Of a DNA stretch of 64,000 bases, positions 18,118 through 28,188 are shown piece by piece. The notes under the pieces are model-generated. The model was not told where the DNA came from and made no database searches. It was given only the letters and a program-made list of their open reading frames with translations. The position numbers and the translations under genes are program-made. The first letter of the stretch is position 1; every line of letters begins with the position of its first letter. Origin of the DNA: Campylobacteraceae bacterium (GTDB lineage Bacteria > Campylobacterota > Campylobacteria > Campylobacterales > Arcobacteraceae); the NCBI GenBank assembly GCA_013215945.1, contig JABSOM010000002.1, forward strand, positions 1 through 64,000, written 5' to 3'.

Positions 18118-19101
18118 TTAAGAAAAAAATCTTTTTTTCACTTCTTCTTGTAATTTAAAACCAGAAAAATTAGCTCTTTGTACTAATTCCCAAAAATATC
18201 GGTACGTAGCTCTATCATGTAACTCTCCTTCATACTGAATAGGTCCCCATTCAGCGTCTTGGGCTGCTAATAAAATATTTTGAGCATCTAATACTTCTGT
18301 AAAATCTGGTTTCATTGCATCAACAATAGCTTGAATTTGCGTTGGGTAGATTGACCACATTCTCATAAATCCAAAAGAATTTCTTGCAATCTCTGCATCT
18401 TTAAATGTTTGGTATGGGTTTTTTAAATCAAGCGTTACATTGTGACAAGGAATAATATGATTAGACAAAGCAGCTTGTGTTACTTTGGCTTTTGCAGCTG
18501 CTATTAATTTATGATCAAATTGTCCCGGACTTCTCATATTTGAAGCTGCAATTGCACCTTGGTACCCTGATACAAAATCCATTAATCCAAAATCAAGTAC
18601 TTGTAACCAAGGAAGTGTTGCTGTTTTTTCAATATCTCTTAGTGCTCCATGTGTTTCTACTAAAACATGAATAGGAATTTCTCTTTTAATTCCAGCTTCT
18701 TTACATTTAGCTTGAATATATTCAACTTGTGTTTTAATATCTTCATAAGAATGTGATTTAGGTAAAGTAATATATGCTAGTTTTTCACCAGCACCAGGCA
18801 CTAAAATATCAACATCGTCTCTCCAATATTGGCTTGCATGATCATGAATTCTACATCCCGCCATATCAAATTTATTAGCATCAGAATTAACAAGTCTTAC
18901 AATCATTTTTGCATGTTCTATTTCTTTTCCTGTTTCTGCACCATCTTCACAGTCACAAGTAATATCAAAAATGGGTCCCATTTTTTCTTGCAAAGACATT
19001 GCTTTTAAAATGAATTTTTCACTGCCTGCGAAGTGCTCACATGTTGGTATTATTGGTAAAGAATTTCCTGAATCAAATAGTGCTTCATTTGGGTGTGTCA
19101 T
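18118..19101 (-). CDS. Malyl-CoA/beta-methylmalyl-CoA lyase-like protein (HpcH/HpaI, CitE superfamily)
   Basis: A 327-residue CitE-superfamily enzyme that keeps the metal and CoA-ester residues: CDCEDGAETG (Glu-Asp pair), HVLVETHGAL (Glu) and DFGLMDFVSG (Asp). It most resembles L-malyl-CoA/beta-methylmalyl-CoA lyases and the related thioesterases, which split C4 or C5 malyl-CoA esters to glyoxylate plus acetyl- or propionyl-CoA. It is the last large gene of the operon, 15 bp after the hydratase gene. The exact substrate is inferred from the hydratase beside it. Confidence 0.82.
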   Translation of the reverse strand: MTHPNEALFDSGNSLPIIPTCEHFAGSEKFILKAMSLQEKMGPIFDITCDCEDGAETGKEIEHAKMIVRLVNSDANKFDMAGCRIHDHASQYWRDDVDILVPGAGEKLAYITLPKSHSYEDIKTQVEYIQAKCKEAGIKREIPIHVLVETHGALRDIEKTATLPWLQVLDFGLMDFVSGYQGAIAASNMRSPGQFDHKLIAAAKAKVTQAALSNHIIPCHNVTLDLKNPYQTFKDAEIARNSFGFMRMWSIYPTQIQAIVDAMKPDFTEVLDAQNILLAAQDAEWGPIQYEGELHDRATYRYFWELVQRANFSGFKLQEEVKKRFFS

Positions 19102-19116
19102 AATATTTTCCTTTTT

Positions 19117-20181
19117 TTATCTGTTTTTTTTAGGAATTACAACGGTATAGTCTAAATCTAGAACTACATTTTTGTTGTATTTTCCCTCATCATTTTTTAA
19201 AGCAAGACAATCTTTTGCTTGCATGTTTTTTAAACCAACACTTCTTAAACGTAAAAGTGCAATATCATCTCTGTTTACTTCAATTTTCTCTAAAATTTCT
19301 GTATAAGCATAAATAGTATCCCCAGCAAAAGTAGGATTACAATGTGTTCCTGCATTAATAGCATAAATCCATTGTGCATTTTGTAAACCATTAAAACTTA
19401 TACTTCGTACAATTGAAATAACATGGCCTCCATACATTAGCCTTTGACCTACCGGAGTACTTTTCATCATATAATCATCAAAATGTACTTTTGCATTGTT
19501 TTGGTATAACTTAGTTGCTAAGGTATGATCACTGTTATCAACCGTAAGACCTTCACTGTGATTAATTCTCTCACCTACACTATAATCTTCAAAAAAATAC
19601 TCTCCACCTGTTTTTTGTGTATTAATATTTCCCAAATGTGGAATAGAAATCTTTGAAGAAATTGTTGTTGTTTTAGCAAAACTAGGCACTTCATTAATAT
19701 CTGATTTTACACTTGGATCTTTTTTGTGAATCATTACCCATCGTTTTAGGTTTAAAACTTCTTCGTTCTTCTGGTTATAACCAAGAGAATGAACATAAAC
19801 TACGCCTGATTTGCCAGAGGAGTTTTCTTTTAATCCAATAACTTGCGTTTCTAGTCTTACTGTATCTCCTACAAATACAGGATTTGCAAAACTTACTTCT
19901 GCATAGCCTAAATTTGCAATCGCATTTAAAGAAATATCTTGAACAGATTTTCCAAAAGTCAAATGAAAAACCAGCATATCATCAAGAGGCCGTTTAGAAT
20001 AACCAAAATCTTTTGCTAAAACATCACTTGAATGCAAAGCAAATCTGCTTCCAGTAAGCGCTATATAAAAAGATACATCCCCATCTGTTATTGTTCTATC
20101 AAGAGGATGAATGATTTTTTGACCTATGGTAAAATCTTCAAAAAAATTACCATGGTTTACTTTTGTACTTATTGTAGACAC
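19117..20181 (-). CDS. MaoC-type hydratase, mesaconyl-CoA hydratase-like
   Basis: A 354-residue protein with two hot-dog (MaoC) domains, roughly residues 10-160 and 190-345. FFEDFTIGQKIIHPLDRTIT opens the first and FFEDYSVGERINHSEGLTV the second, the internal repeat seen in mesaconyl-CoA hydratase (Mch/Meh), which interconverts mesaconyl-CoA and beta-methylmalyl-CoA. The start is GTG at 20181 behind AAGGAG; there is no ATG at the matching position. It lies between the ligase and lyase genes, matching the order activation, hydration, cleavage. Confidence 0.83.
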   Translation of the reverse strand: MSTISTKVNHGNFFEDFTIGQKIIHPLDRTITDGDVSFYIALTGSRFALHSSDVLAKDFGYSKRPLDDMLVFHLTFGKSVQDISLNAIANLGYAEVSFANPVFVGDTVRLETQVIGLKENSSGKSGVVYVHSLGYNQKNEEVLNLKRWVMIHKKDPSVKSDINEVPSFAKTTTISSKISIPHLGNINTQKTGGEYFFEDYSVGERINHSEGLTVDNSDHTLATKLYQNNAKVHFDDYMMKSTPVGQRLMYGGHVISIVRSISFNGLQNAQWIYAINAGTHCNPTFAGDTIYAYTEILEKIEVNRDDIALLRLRSVGLKNMQAKDCLALKNDEGKYNKNVVLDLDYTVVIPKKNR

Positions 20182-20190
20182 CTTATCTCC

Positions 20191-22713
20191 TTAGAATGAA
20201 CTTTTTCCAATTTCTTTAAATCTGTCGTATAATGTGATCGTTCGCTGCGCCCAATTAATTCTTGATTTGTCAACCAATTCGTATCCGAATTTTATTACTT
20301 CTTTTCCATCTTTGAGACCTTCATTATAAGCAGATATCATTTCTTTTGCATTTTCAACTTCTGCTTTTTTAGGTGTAAAAATATCATTTATATATTCTAA
20401 TTGAATAGGGTGAAGTGCTGCTTTTCCATCGCATCCTAAATAAAATGCTTCTTTAGCACTTTCTTCACAAGAGAACTCATCTTGTACATTAAAATGAGGT
20501 CCATCAATTACTACTTTTTCATAAGCCCTTGCAGCTAAACAAATTTGACTCATATATTGAAACATTGCTTTTGAACCGTGTTTAATATTGAGTTGAAGTT
20601 TTTGTGCTAAATTATTCGTACCAATAATAATACAAGCCAAACTTGAACTTTGTGCACATATTTCTTGAATGTTTAATACACCCAAAGGTGTATCAATCAT
20701 AATCATTAACTCCAGTTTTGAATCAATACTGTCAATAATTTTTTGTGCTTTTTTTACATCACTAGCACTTTCTATACTTGAAAATAAAACGCCATCTACT
20801 TTTATTGTATTTAGTACTTCTAGGTCTTTTTTAATTTGCTCAGAATCTAATCTGTTTATTCTTACAATCTTTTCAGAATTTCCAAAATTATCGTCTTTTT
20901 TAAATTCTTTTACCAGTAGTTTTCTAGCTGCATCTTTTTGATCATGCAAAATAGCTTGAAAATCAAAAATAATAGCATCTGCAAGTACTATTCTTGCTCT
21001 TTGTACATTTTTTTCATTATAAGCAGGTACAAATAACATAGAACGTCTTGGTCTGTATATTTCAGATTTTAATGTAGGGCTTACGTCATCTCCTAGGGCA
21101 AGAAGTTGTTTAATCAACTCTTTTCTTAAAACTTTTCCATTCTTTGTTTTAGGATAATCATTTACCACAAAGATTTTTTTAGGTGCTTTGTATTTTGCTA
21201 AGTTTTTTTGTCCAAAAGCCAATATTTTATTTTCATCTTCTTTAGAAAGTTTTTTATCGCTTAAAATAGCAATAGCAACAATGGTTTTACCGGCTTCCAC
21301 ATCTAAACCTACTGCAACACAATCATTTACATCTTCATGTGTTTTAATTACTCTCTCAATTTCATGTGGACTTACTCTAAAACCAAAGGTATTGATTAAA
21401 TCATCTTTTCTTCCTAAGAACCAAATATAACCATCTTTGTCTTTTTTAGCATAATCTCCTGTTAAAAAATAACCGTTTCTTTTTACTTTTGCTGTTTCTT
21501 CTTCTTGATTCCAGTACTCTAAAAATAATCCCGGATTTTCCAAACCAATAGAAATCATACCTTCTTCTTGTGGTCCTACTTCTTCCATTGTTTCAGGGTT
21601 TAATAATTTTACATTATGTCCAGGTTGTACAAAACCAGCTGATCCTGGTCGTATTGGTCTGAATTTTGAATGTGAAATATAATACGAAAACTCACTCATT
21701 CCAATAGCTTCATAAATATCTTGTTTAAATCTGTCTTGCCATAAAGATACCATTTCAGAAGATAAATGTTCACCCGCACTCATACAATGTCGTAAACTTG
21801 GACAATCTTCTATTGTAAAACTTGTTTTTTGTAGGATTTGTCTGTAAATTGTAGGTACACCTATAAAAATAGTACACTTGTGTTTTTTAATAAGCTCAAC
21901 CCATGATTTAGCGTCATTATTTCCTTCATAAGCAATAACGGTTTGCCCTTTGTATAATGGATCCATTAATGCAGAACCTAAAACATAAGTCCAGTTAAAT
22001 TTACCAGAATGCATAATTCTATCATTGTCTTTAAAATCAAACCAAAATTCACTAGCAGGTGCGCGCCCAATTAATGACCTGTGAGAATGTAATACACCTT
22101 TTGGAAAACCAGTAGTCCCAGATGTATATACTAAATATGCAGGCTCACCAGATTTTGAATTATAATGATTGGGTGTTACATGTGCATTTTCAATAGATGT
22201 TTCAAAACAATATAACCTTGCTCCATGAGGTTTTTGCAAAGAGGTAATATCTTTAGCTCCTGAAACTATAATATGTTTTAAATTGTCTAAGTTTTCTAAG
22301 TAAGGCAATAAAGTATCATACATAGAAAAAGAAACAACAATTGCTTTTGCTTGAGAATCTGTTGCTAAATATTTAATTTCAGGCCCAGATAAAAGGGTTG
22401 ATGTTGGAACTGCAACAATTCCCGCTTTAATACTTCCAAAAAAAGTAATAGGGTAAGCCAAAGAATTTTTCAAACATATTAAGGTTCGGTCTCTTGGCTC
22501 TAATTTAATACTTAATAAAAAATTGGCAAATTTATCTGATTGTTGATTTAATTCTTTATAGGTAATTTGTGAAGTACCTAAAGAAGAATCTTCAATAATC
22601 ATAGCGGTTGCATTTTCTTTAATTGTTCCCATATGAGAAGTTGTACAAGCCGTACCAATATTCAAAAATTCTGGAACTTTTATTTCAAACTGTGGGTATT
22701 GTTCTATTTTCAT
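20191..22713 (-). CDS. Acyl-CoA synthetase fused to a degenerate CitE-like domain
   Basis: An 840-residue fusion. Residues about 20-535 are an AMP-forming acyl-CoA ligase with YTSGTTGFPKGVLHSH, EAIGMSE, TGDYAKKDKDGYIWFLGR and the catalytic lysine in PKTKNGKVLRK. Residues about 555-830 are a CitE-like barrel starting RPRRSMLFVPAYN. In that barrel the usual DLEDAV is DFQAIL, the metal-binding Glu before TxxGV is Asp, and the later acidic pair is NN, so lyase activity is doubtful. The start is ATG 22713 behind AAGGAG, not the TTG 24 bp upstream. It should activate a carboxylic acid, probably a C5 dicarboxylate. Confidence 0.85.
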   Translation of the reverse strand: MKIEQYPQFEIKVPEFLNIGTACTTSHMGTIKENATAMIIEDSSLGTSQITYKELNQQSDKFANFLLSIKLEPRDRTLICLKNSLAYPITFFGSIKAGIVAVPTSTLLSGPEIKYLATDSQAKAIVVSFSMYDTLLPYLENLDNLKHIIVSGAKDITSLQKPHGARLYCFETSIENAHVTPNHYNSKSGEPAYLVYTSGTTGFPKGVLHSHRSLIGRAPASEFWFDFKDNDRIMHSGKFNWTYVLGSALMDPLYKGQTVIAYEGNNDAKSWVELIKKHKCTIFIGVPTIYRQILQKTSFTIEDCPSLRHCMSAGEHLSSEMVSLWQDRFKQDIYEAIGMSEFSYYISHSKFRPIRPGSAGFVQPGHNVKLLNPETMEEVGPQEEGMISIGLENPGLFLEYWNQEEETAKVKRNGYFLTGDYAKKDKDGYIWFLGRKDDLINTFGFRVSPHEIERVIKTHEDVNDCVAVGLDVEAGKTIVAIAILSDKKLSKEDENKILAFGQKNLAKYKAPKKIFVVNDYPKTKNGKVLRKELIKQLLALGDDVSPTLKSEIYRPRRSMLFVPAYNEKNVQRARIVLADAIIFDFQAILHDQKDAARKLLVKEFKKDDNFGNSEKIVRINRLDSEQIKKDLEVLNTIKVDGVLFSSIESASDVKKAQKIIDSIDSKLELMIMIDTPLGVLNIQEICAQSSSLACIIIGTNNLAQKLQLNIKHGSKAMFQYMSQICLAARAYEKVVIDGPHFNVQDEFSCEESAKEAFYLGCDGKAALHPIQLEYINDIFTPKKAEVENAKEMISAYNEGLKDGKEVIKFGYELVDKSRINWAQRTITLYDRFKEIGKSSF

Positions 22714-22723
22714 ACTAAACTCC

Positions 22724-23857
22724 TTATATTTGACCAAATGGCCAGTTTTCTTTAAATGTATGTAAAGGCATTTTATTAAGTACCGTTAATGCAAAATCTT
22801 GATCTTCTTTGTTTAAACTTTTTAAAGCATAGGCTCTTAAAATATTTTGTAAAGATTTACCAAACATTGGAGGATCTAACATTTTCCCTTCAAAGCGTAT
22901 CGCACCACTTAATAAAGCATCTGCTTCAAGCGCTGCTTTTAATATAAACACATCTTTAGCAATTTCTTGTGGGCTTGGAGTAAATGCAACCTTACAAATA
23001 TTAATATGATTGGGTGTAATTACTTGTTTTCCTGTAAGTCCCATAGCTGTTTCTCTTTTTGCATGTGCATAAACATGTCTTGATGCATCATCCCCATGTA
23101 AATCCAACCATCTTCTAATGTCTTTTTTCTCTAAACAAGAATCAGGTAGAGAGTTGGGTGTTAATAATACTTCAACCCCTCCAATTACTCCACATCCTTG
23201 AATCCTAGCTTCCATAGTAAGAATATTAAAGAAAGTCTCTAATTCATCAATCCAACCCTCAGGTGTGATTTTGTATGCCATTGCTTTAGAGAAATCATGA
23301 ATACCAAAGATTACATGTTTAACCGTAGAATAAGACATTAATTTATCTGCAATTTGTAAAGATTTAGGATGCTCAATAATAGGTTGTATTGTTAATTTAC
23401 TTCCAATAGTTACTAACCAAGAAGATAAATCTCTAATTTCAGCATCCCCATATACTTCCCCAGCTTTTGCTAATACAATTACATCAATGTATTTATGAAC
23501 TTGTTTAATTAGTTTTAAATCTTCTTCATATTCATCTGTTCTAAAAGGATTAATTCTAATGGCAATTTGAAAATCTCTTTCTGGAAACTTAGGTAATTCT
23601 TCTAAAAGTAATTTTCTAGAAATTTCTTTCATTCTACAGCCATCTTCTAAATCAAATAACAGTGTATGTGCTTTTGTTTTATAGGCATGTTTTTGAAGTC
23701 TTAATTTAGCTTCTGCAATGCTTTCATAATTTCCATCTAAAGGATTAAATTTAATAGGTGGGTAATAAATTTGAATTCCTGGCCAATGACCTCCTAATAC
23801 TGGAAACAAATCATCTTTTGCGGTTAATTTTGTTAAATCTACTGTTGCTGAAGTCAT
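22724..23857 (-). CDS. CitE-like CoA-ester lyase
   Basis: A 377-residue HpcH/HpaI-CitE superfamily protein with intact metal-site motifs: HTLLFDLEDGCRMKE, RINPFRTDEYEEDL, PIIEHPKSL and VIFGIHDFSKAM. It is longer than classical CitE (about 290 residues), with extra sequence at both ends. It is the first gene of the minus-strand operon, 10 bp upstream of the ligase fusion, and probably cleaves a malyl- or citramalyl-type CoA ester. Which of the two intact CitE homologues does which step cannot be told here. Confidence 0.82.
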   Translation of the reverse strand: MTSATVDLTKLTAKDDLFPVLGGHWPGIQIYYPPIKFNPLDGNYESIAEAKLRLQKHAYKTKAHTLLFDLEDGCRMKEISRKLLLEELPKFPERDFQIAIRINPFRTDEYEEDLKLIKQVHKYIDVIVLAKAGEVYGDAEIRDLSSWLVTIGSKLTIQPIIEHPKSLQIADKLMSYSTVKHVIFGIHDFSKAMAYKITPEGWIDELETFFNILTMEARIQGCGVIGGVEVLLTPNSLPDSCLEKKDIRRWLDLHGDDASRHVYAHAKRETAMGLTGKQVITPNHINICKVAFTPSPQEIAKDVFILKAALEADALLSGAIRFEGKMLDPPMFGKSLQNILRAYALKSLNKEDQDFALTVLNKMPLHTFKENWPFGQI

Positions 23858-24205
23858 AATTTACGCCTTTTTCTTTATTATATTTCTTAAATTCTTTTTA
23901 GTAACACATGTCGATAGAAGAATTTAATCATAATAAACAGGTGTAAACATAAAAATAAAATGTAATATTTATTTTTAAGCTATTATTTATATATTATGTA
24001 GAGCCTTGTATGTAGGCATTGTTGAATATACAAAAAAGTTTTTCCCACATAATGAGAAAGTTTTTTTCAAAAATAGCAGATAATGAAAGAAAAATTTCAA
24101 AATTTGTAAAAATTATTTTACCATTTTGTTACATTTGCTAAAAGAAGCTTAAATTTTTTTATTATATACTACAAGTAATGAAAAATAAATGCTTGAAAGT
24201 TCTTT
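23858..24205. promoter_or_regulatory. Divergent control region with candidate IclR operator
   Basis: This 348-bp AT-rich gap lies between the acyl-CoA operon and the divergent IclR gene. It contains a 16-bp palindrome, GTAAAA-ATTA-TTTTAC, at 24106-24121, about 85 bp before the IclR start. IclR proteins bind short palindromes in such gaps. I see no gene in the region. Confidence 0.4.
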
Positions 24206-24937
24206 ATGCGCAATCAAAATAAGTCATTAACAAGAGGTCTTCAGATTTTAAAAGAAATCTTGTTTTCAAATACACCTCTTACTGCTGTTATGTTGTGTCA
24301 AAAACTTGATATTGATAAAAGTACAATGTCTAGGTTAATTACTTCTTTGATGAACGAAGGTTTTATTAAATACTTAGGCAATACAAAAGAGATAGTAAAA
24401 GCAGACATTATGGATATTATGACTTCACAAGCCAGTCAAGATGTGTTAATCCAACGCAGTCAAGATTTATTAGAAGATATTTTTAATCTTACCAATGAAT
24501 GTGTTTATTTAGCCATTAATGATAACAACTCTTTATTGTATTTAAATCAAATAGATAATTCTACGCGTGTTATAAAAATGAGAAACAGTATAGGTTCTTA
24601 TGCGCCCTTACATTGTACGGCTTTGGGAAAAGTTATTTTAGCTTACAGTGATATTGATATTTCTATTTTGGATTTAAATGAATATACAAAAAATTCTCTT
24701 TTAAAAACACGTTATTTACAAAAAGAATTAAACAGGGTCTTGGAAAATAAATATGCACTTGAACAAGAAGAGTTTGAATATGGTTTAAGTTCTTTGGCTG
24801 TGCCTATTTTTGATTATGAAAATACATTTTTAGGAGCGGTTGGAATTGCTGGTTTATCAGCTAGGTTAAGCCAAGAGAGTTTACATAGTATTGCTTTACA
24901 AATGTTAAAACTCTCTTCTAAGAAAATTAGAATCTAA
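24206..24937 (+). CDS. IclR family transcriptional regulator
   Basis: A 243-residue regulator with a winged helix-turn-helix (residues about 5-65, KSLTRGLQILKEILF and DKSTMSRLITSLMNEGFI) and an IclR effector domain ending with the conserved YGLSSLAVPIFDYENTFLGAVGIAG region. It is divergent from the acyl-CoA synthetase/lyase operon and is the natural regulator of it, probably sensing an acid or CoA ester of that pathway. The ribosome site is weak. Confidence 0.9.
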   Translation: MRNQNKSLTRGLQILKEILFSNTPLTAVMLCQKLDIDKSTMSRLITSLMNEGFIKYLGNTKEIVKADIMDIMTSQASQDVLIQRSQDLLEDIFNLTNECVYLAINDNNSLLYLNQIDNSTRVIKMRNSIGSYAPLHCTALGKVILAYSDIDISILDLNEYTKNSLLKTRYLQKELNRVLENKYALEQEEFEYGLSSLAVPIFDYENTFLGAVGIAGLSARLSQESLHSIALQMLKLSSKKIRI

Positions 24938-24940
24938 AAA

Positions 24941-24962
24941 ACTAAAAGCTTTTGCTTTTAGT
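24941..24962. terminator. Bidirectional terminator
   Basis: ACTAAAAGC and its exact complement flank a TTTT loop between the convergent IclR and chemoreceptor genes, touching the stop of the latter. Its A- and T-rich arms suit termination on both strands. Confidence 0.72.
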
Positions 24963-27221
24963 CTAAAAACTTTCCCACTCATCATTACTGTCGTCTTGAA
25001 TAAACTTCGCACTATTAATAGCAATGTTTTTATTTACTGCTTTTTTATCTTCAATTTGTAAAACTTGTTTACTGTTTTGTATTACAAGGAAATCATTTGT
25101 TTCTTCTTTGAGAGGAATTTCTCTTGCTTGGATACTGTTTTTACCTGTAAATTCTTTTTCATTCGCATTTTTAACAATCACTAAAGCAATGTCTTGTGTT
25201 TCTAAAGCAATATCTTGTGTGATGCTTGCAACGTTTGCATTTTCTTGTGTTTGTTTATCTAATAAATTAATTGAATTTGATATTTGATGAATACTATTTT
25301 GTTGCATTGAACTTGCTGTTTCTATTTTATTAATTAAACTCAAGGTATTTTCTATGTTTTTATTTAAACCTGCATATCCAGCAATCATTTTATTTGCAAT
25401 TTCTTTTCCTGTATTTGCTTTTGTTGTTGCATGTTCAACCAAATCTTTTATTTCTTTTGCTGCTTGGGCTGAACGTGAAGCCAGATTTCTTACTTCTTGG
25501 GCAACTACTGCAAACCCTTTTCCAGCTTCCCCAGCTGTTGCTGCTTCAACAGCAGCATTGAGTGAAAGAATATTGGTTTGAAAAGCAATTTGATCAATTA
25601 CACCTATTGCTTCATTGATGGATTCTACTTCTTTATTGATATCATCCATCGCAAGTGTTGTTTGTTTTGCAAAATCTTCCCCTTCTTTTACAGAAGTATT
25701 TAATTTATTCGCATTAGACGTCATTTTAGATACATCAGAAGTAGTATCGCTCATAACAGAAGAGATATCTTCAATAGCTGCTGCTGTTTCTTCAAGCGAT
25801 GCGGCTGCTTCATTTGAAGACTTACTTAGGTTTTTAACATTTTTTAATAATTCATTGGAACTGATTTCTAAACGTAATCCTGTGGTTTTATTTTGCCGTA
25901 ACATTTCACTAATTGTTTCCGCCAAAGAATTAAGGCTATCTACCATAGCTCCTTTTGAAGAAGTTATTCTATAAGAAAAATCAAGATTATGAAATTTTTC
26001 TAAGGCTTTTTGTATTTCATTAACATCATCTGCAACATTGTTTGAAATGGTTTCCAGCATATCATTTAAACTTGTTTTTAATTCATCCAAACTATCATTA
26101 GAAGTACTTGCCTTTATTTCTTGTAACAATTTTCCATCTTTTACTAAAGAAACAACTTTTTTAACTTCTTCAATAAGAATTTCATCTTCTTCCATTAATT
26201 GTTTTGTTTTTAGAATATTTTTATTAAGAAGTTTGGTCATTTTTCCTAATTCATCTTCTGAGTTTTCTTCTAAAAGCTCTATATGTTTACTTTCTTTGTT
26301 AATGTATTTAAAGAAATTTAAAAAACCATCTTGGAATGAAACAAGTGAGCTTGTAATACTTCTGATAATTAAAAGTATAAAAGTAATTAAAATTAGAATT
26401 AATAATGCAGAAATGATTAAAGAGAATTGAATCATATTTTCTATTTTTTGACTTGTTGTATTTTTTATTTCTTTTGCTAGTGTAGATAATAAAGTCTCCG
26501 CTTTATGAATCGTTTTTCTCATTGTACCTTGAACCCCAAGTTTACTTGAAAGGCCAATTCTTTGTTGAGCCCCAACTAAAGATAAAAAATCTTCTTTATA
26601 CGAATACAGGTTATTGATTAATTCACTATTATTAGTAAATTCTAAAGACAAAGCATCAATCTTTTTACTATATTTATCTACATATTTTAAATCAAGTCTT
26701 AACATAAAATCTTTTTCTTGTTTTCTTAAATCATAGACTTTCGCCAAGAGTTCATAATCCTTGGATTTTTTTGCATAATCTTGTATTTTATGAACACTTG
26801 CTCTTAAACTTCCATACAATGCATCTTTTGGATGAAGCCCAATTTCTTCTTGATTTTTAACAAAATCGTAAAAATCGTTTTTATATTCTAATACGAATTT
26901 TGAAAAGAGAGTAAGTTTATTGTTTTCAATATTTTGGCTTTGTAAATGTTTTTTTAAATACCTGATATCGTTTATTAAAACATTAATATTTTTCTCAAAC
27001 TTTTGTTTGTATTTTAAGTCTTTTCGTAAAATAAAATCTTTTTCATTCCTTCGTAACATCAGCATGTCACTTTGTAATTTTTCAATTTTACTTTCTATTT
27101 GACCAAATTCTTTCGTATCCTGGGTTGATACATACATTAAAGCACTTAATAAACCTAAAGAAACAATGGTTAAGAGTAATAAAGAAAACAGTTTTACACG
27201 AATCGACATAGTAGAAAACAT
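24963..27221 (-). CDS. Methyl-accepting chemotaxis protein with helical bimodular sensor and CheR-docking tail
   Basis: A 752-residue transmembrane chemoreceptor. Helix 1 is at residues about 10-30 and helix 2 near 262-290. Between them is a long all-helical periplasmic part in which the phrase KDFxLRxDLKY occurs twice, as in helical bimodular (HBM) sensors. A HAMP region and the signalling hairpin ([20 protein letters not shown]) follow. The last five residues are EWESF, which fits the xWxxF pentapeptide that docks CheR in high-abundance receptors. The ligand is unknown. Confidence 0.91.
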   Translation of the reverse strand: MFSTMSIRVKLFSLLLLTIVSLGLLSALMYVSTQDTKEFGQIESKIEKLQSDMLMLRRNEKDFILRKDLKYKQKFEKNINVLINDIRYLKKHLQSQNIENNKLTLFSKFVLEYKNDFYDFVKNQEEIGLHPKDALYGSLRASVHKIQDYAKKSKDYELLAKVYDLRKQEKDFMLRLDLKYVDKYSKKIDALSLEFTNNSELINNLYSYKEDFLSLVGAQQRIGLSSKLGVQGTMRKTIHKAETLLSTLAKEIKNTTSQKIENMIQFSLIISALLILILITFILLIIRSITSSLVSFQDGFLNFFKYINKESKHIELLEENSEDELGKMTKLLNKNILKTKQLMEEDEILIEEVKKVVSLVKDGKLLQEIKASTSNDSLDELKTSLNDMLETISNNVADDVNEIQKALEKFHNLDFSYRITSSKGAMVDSLNSLAETISEMLRQNKTTGLRLEISSNELLKNVKNLSKSSNEAAASLEETAAAIEDISSVMSDTTSDVSKMTSNANKLNTSVKEGEDFAKQTTLAMDDINKEVESINEAIGVIDQIAFQTNILSLNAAVEAATAGEAGKGFAVVAQEVRNLASRSAQAAKEIKDLVEHATTKANTGKEIANKMIAGYAGLNKNIENTLSLINKIETASSMQQNSIHQISNSINLLDKQTQENANVASITQDIALETQDIALVIVKNANEKEFTGKNSIQAREIPLKEETNDFLVIQNSKQVLQIEDKKAVNKNIAINSAKFIQDDSNDEWESF

Positions 27222-27339
27222 TTAACATCCTTAAAATATATTTAAATAATTTAAGGAATAATAATCTAAGTTGGTTACAATTTAATTACATGTTTAATTA
27301 TTATATATAATTACAAGTAGTTAAAGTCAAAGTCTTAAT

Positions 27340-28122
27340 TTAATCTCTTTTTAATGATAAGGGTATATTTATGTCTTCGTAATCATATTGTTTATAGTCC
27401 GTATTTTTTGCATCTATAGTATAACCTGCCATTCTATCCGCTAATTCATTGCCTTGTGTTCCGGCATGTGCTTTTACATGTTTTAAGCTGATTTTATTTT
27501 CTATTTCATCATAAAGATTGTGTGCAAGTTTAATTATTTCTAAGTTCTTTATTTCCCCTGTTTTTTTAGTCCAGTTTTTACTTTTCCATGAATATGCCCA
27601 TTTTGAAATACAATCTATACTGTATTTTGAATCAGAATAAATAGTTATACGTGAAGCTTGTGATTCTTGGGCTAATAATAAAGCTTTATACAAAGCATTT
27701 AACTCAGCCGTATTATTCGTCCCCATACTGTGATACTGCCCATATAACAAAATGGGTGCATTTTCATCATAATATAAAGCCAAACCGCTTCCTGCTTCTC
27801 CTGGATTATTAGAACACGCGCCATCACAATAGATTGTTAAACTATTATTTTGAACGGTTGTTTTGTTTTTTTTGATTGTTTTTGTTTTTGATAATTCTTC
27901 TTTAAAGGTTTTAATTGAAAAATAGTTTTTTTGTATTTGTTCTTGTGTTTCTTTTGAAAAAGTTCCTCTTAATAATATAAGTAAAGCAGCTTGTTCAAGT
28001 GAGATATCTTTATTCAAAACCTTCGTATAGTCTTTTTCTTTTAGTGATAAAATATTTTCTTGTGCAGTATTTAGTTGGGAGTCTTTTAGTATTAATTCTA
28101 AAAAAGCATTATCAATTATCAT
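27340..28122 (-). CDS. rnhA: Ribonuclease HI with N-terminal extension
   Basis: A 260-residue protein. Residues about 95-245 are RNase HI, which cuts the RNA strand of RNA-DNA hybrids: YCDGACSNNPG holds the first Asp, NNTAELNAL the Glu, YSDSKYSI the second Asp and GNELADRMA the last. Residues 1-90 are a charged extension that is not the usual Cys- or hybrid-binding type I know; it may be lineage-specific. TAGGAA precedes the ATG. Confidence 0.9.
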   Translation of the reverse strand: MIIDNAFLELILKDSQLNTAQENILSLKEKDYTKVLNKDISLEQAALLILLRGTFSKETQEQIQKNYFSIKTFKEELSKTKTIKKNKTTVQNNSLTIYCDGACSNNPGEAGSGLALYYDENAPILLYGQYHSMGTNNTAELNALYKALLLAQESQASRITIYSDSKYSIDCISKWAYSWKSKNWTKKTGEIKNLEIIKLAHNLYDEIENKISLKHVKAHAGTQGNELADRMAGYTIDAKNTDYKQYDYEDINIPLSLKRD

Positions 28123-28188
28123 TGTATTCCTAGTTTTTTATTTGGATTATATCAAATGTATAAAGGAAAAAAGCTTTAAAAGAAGTAT

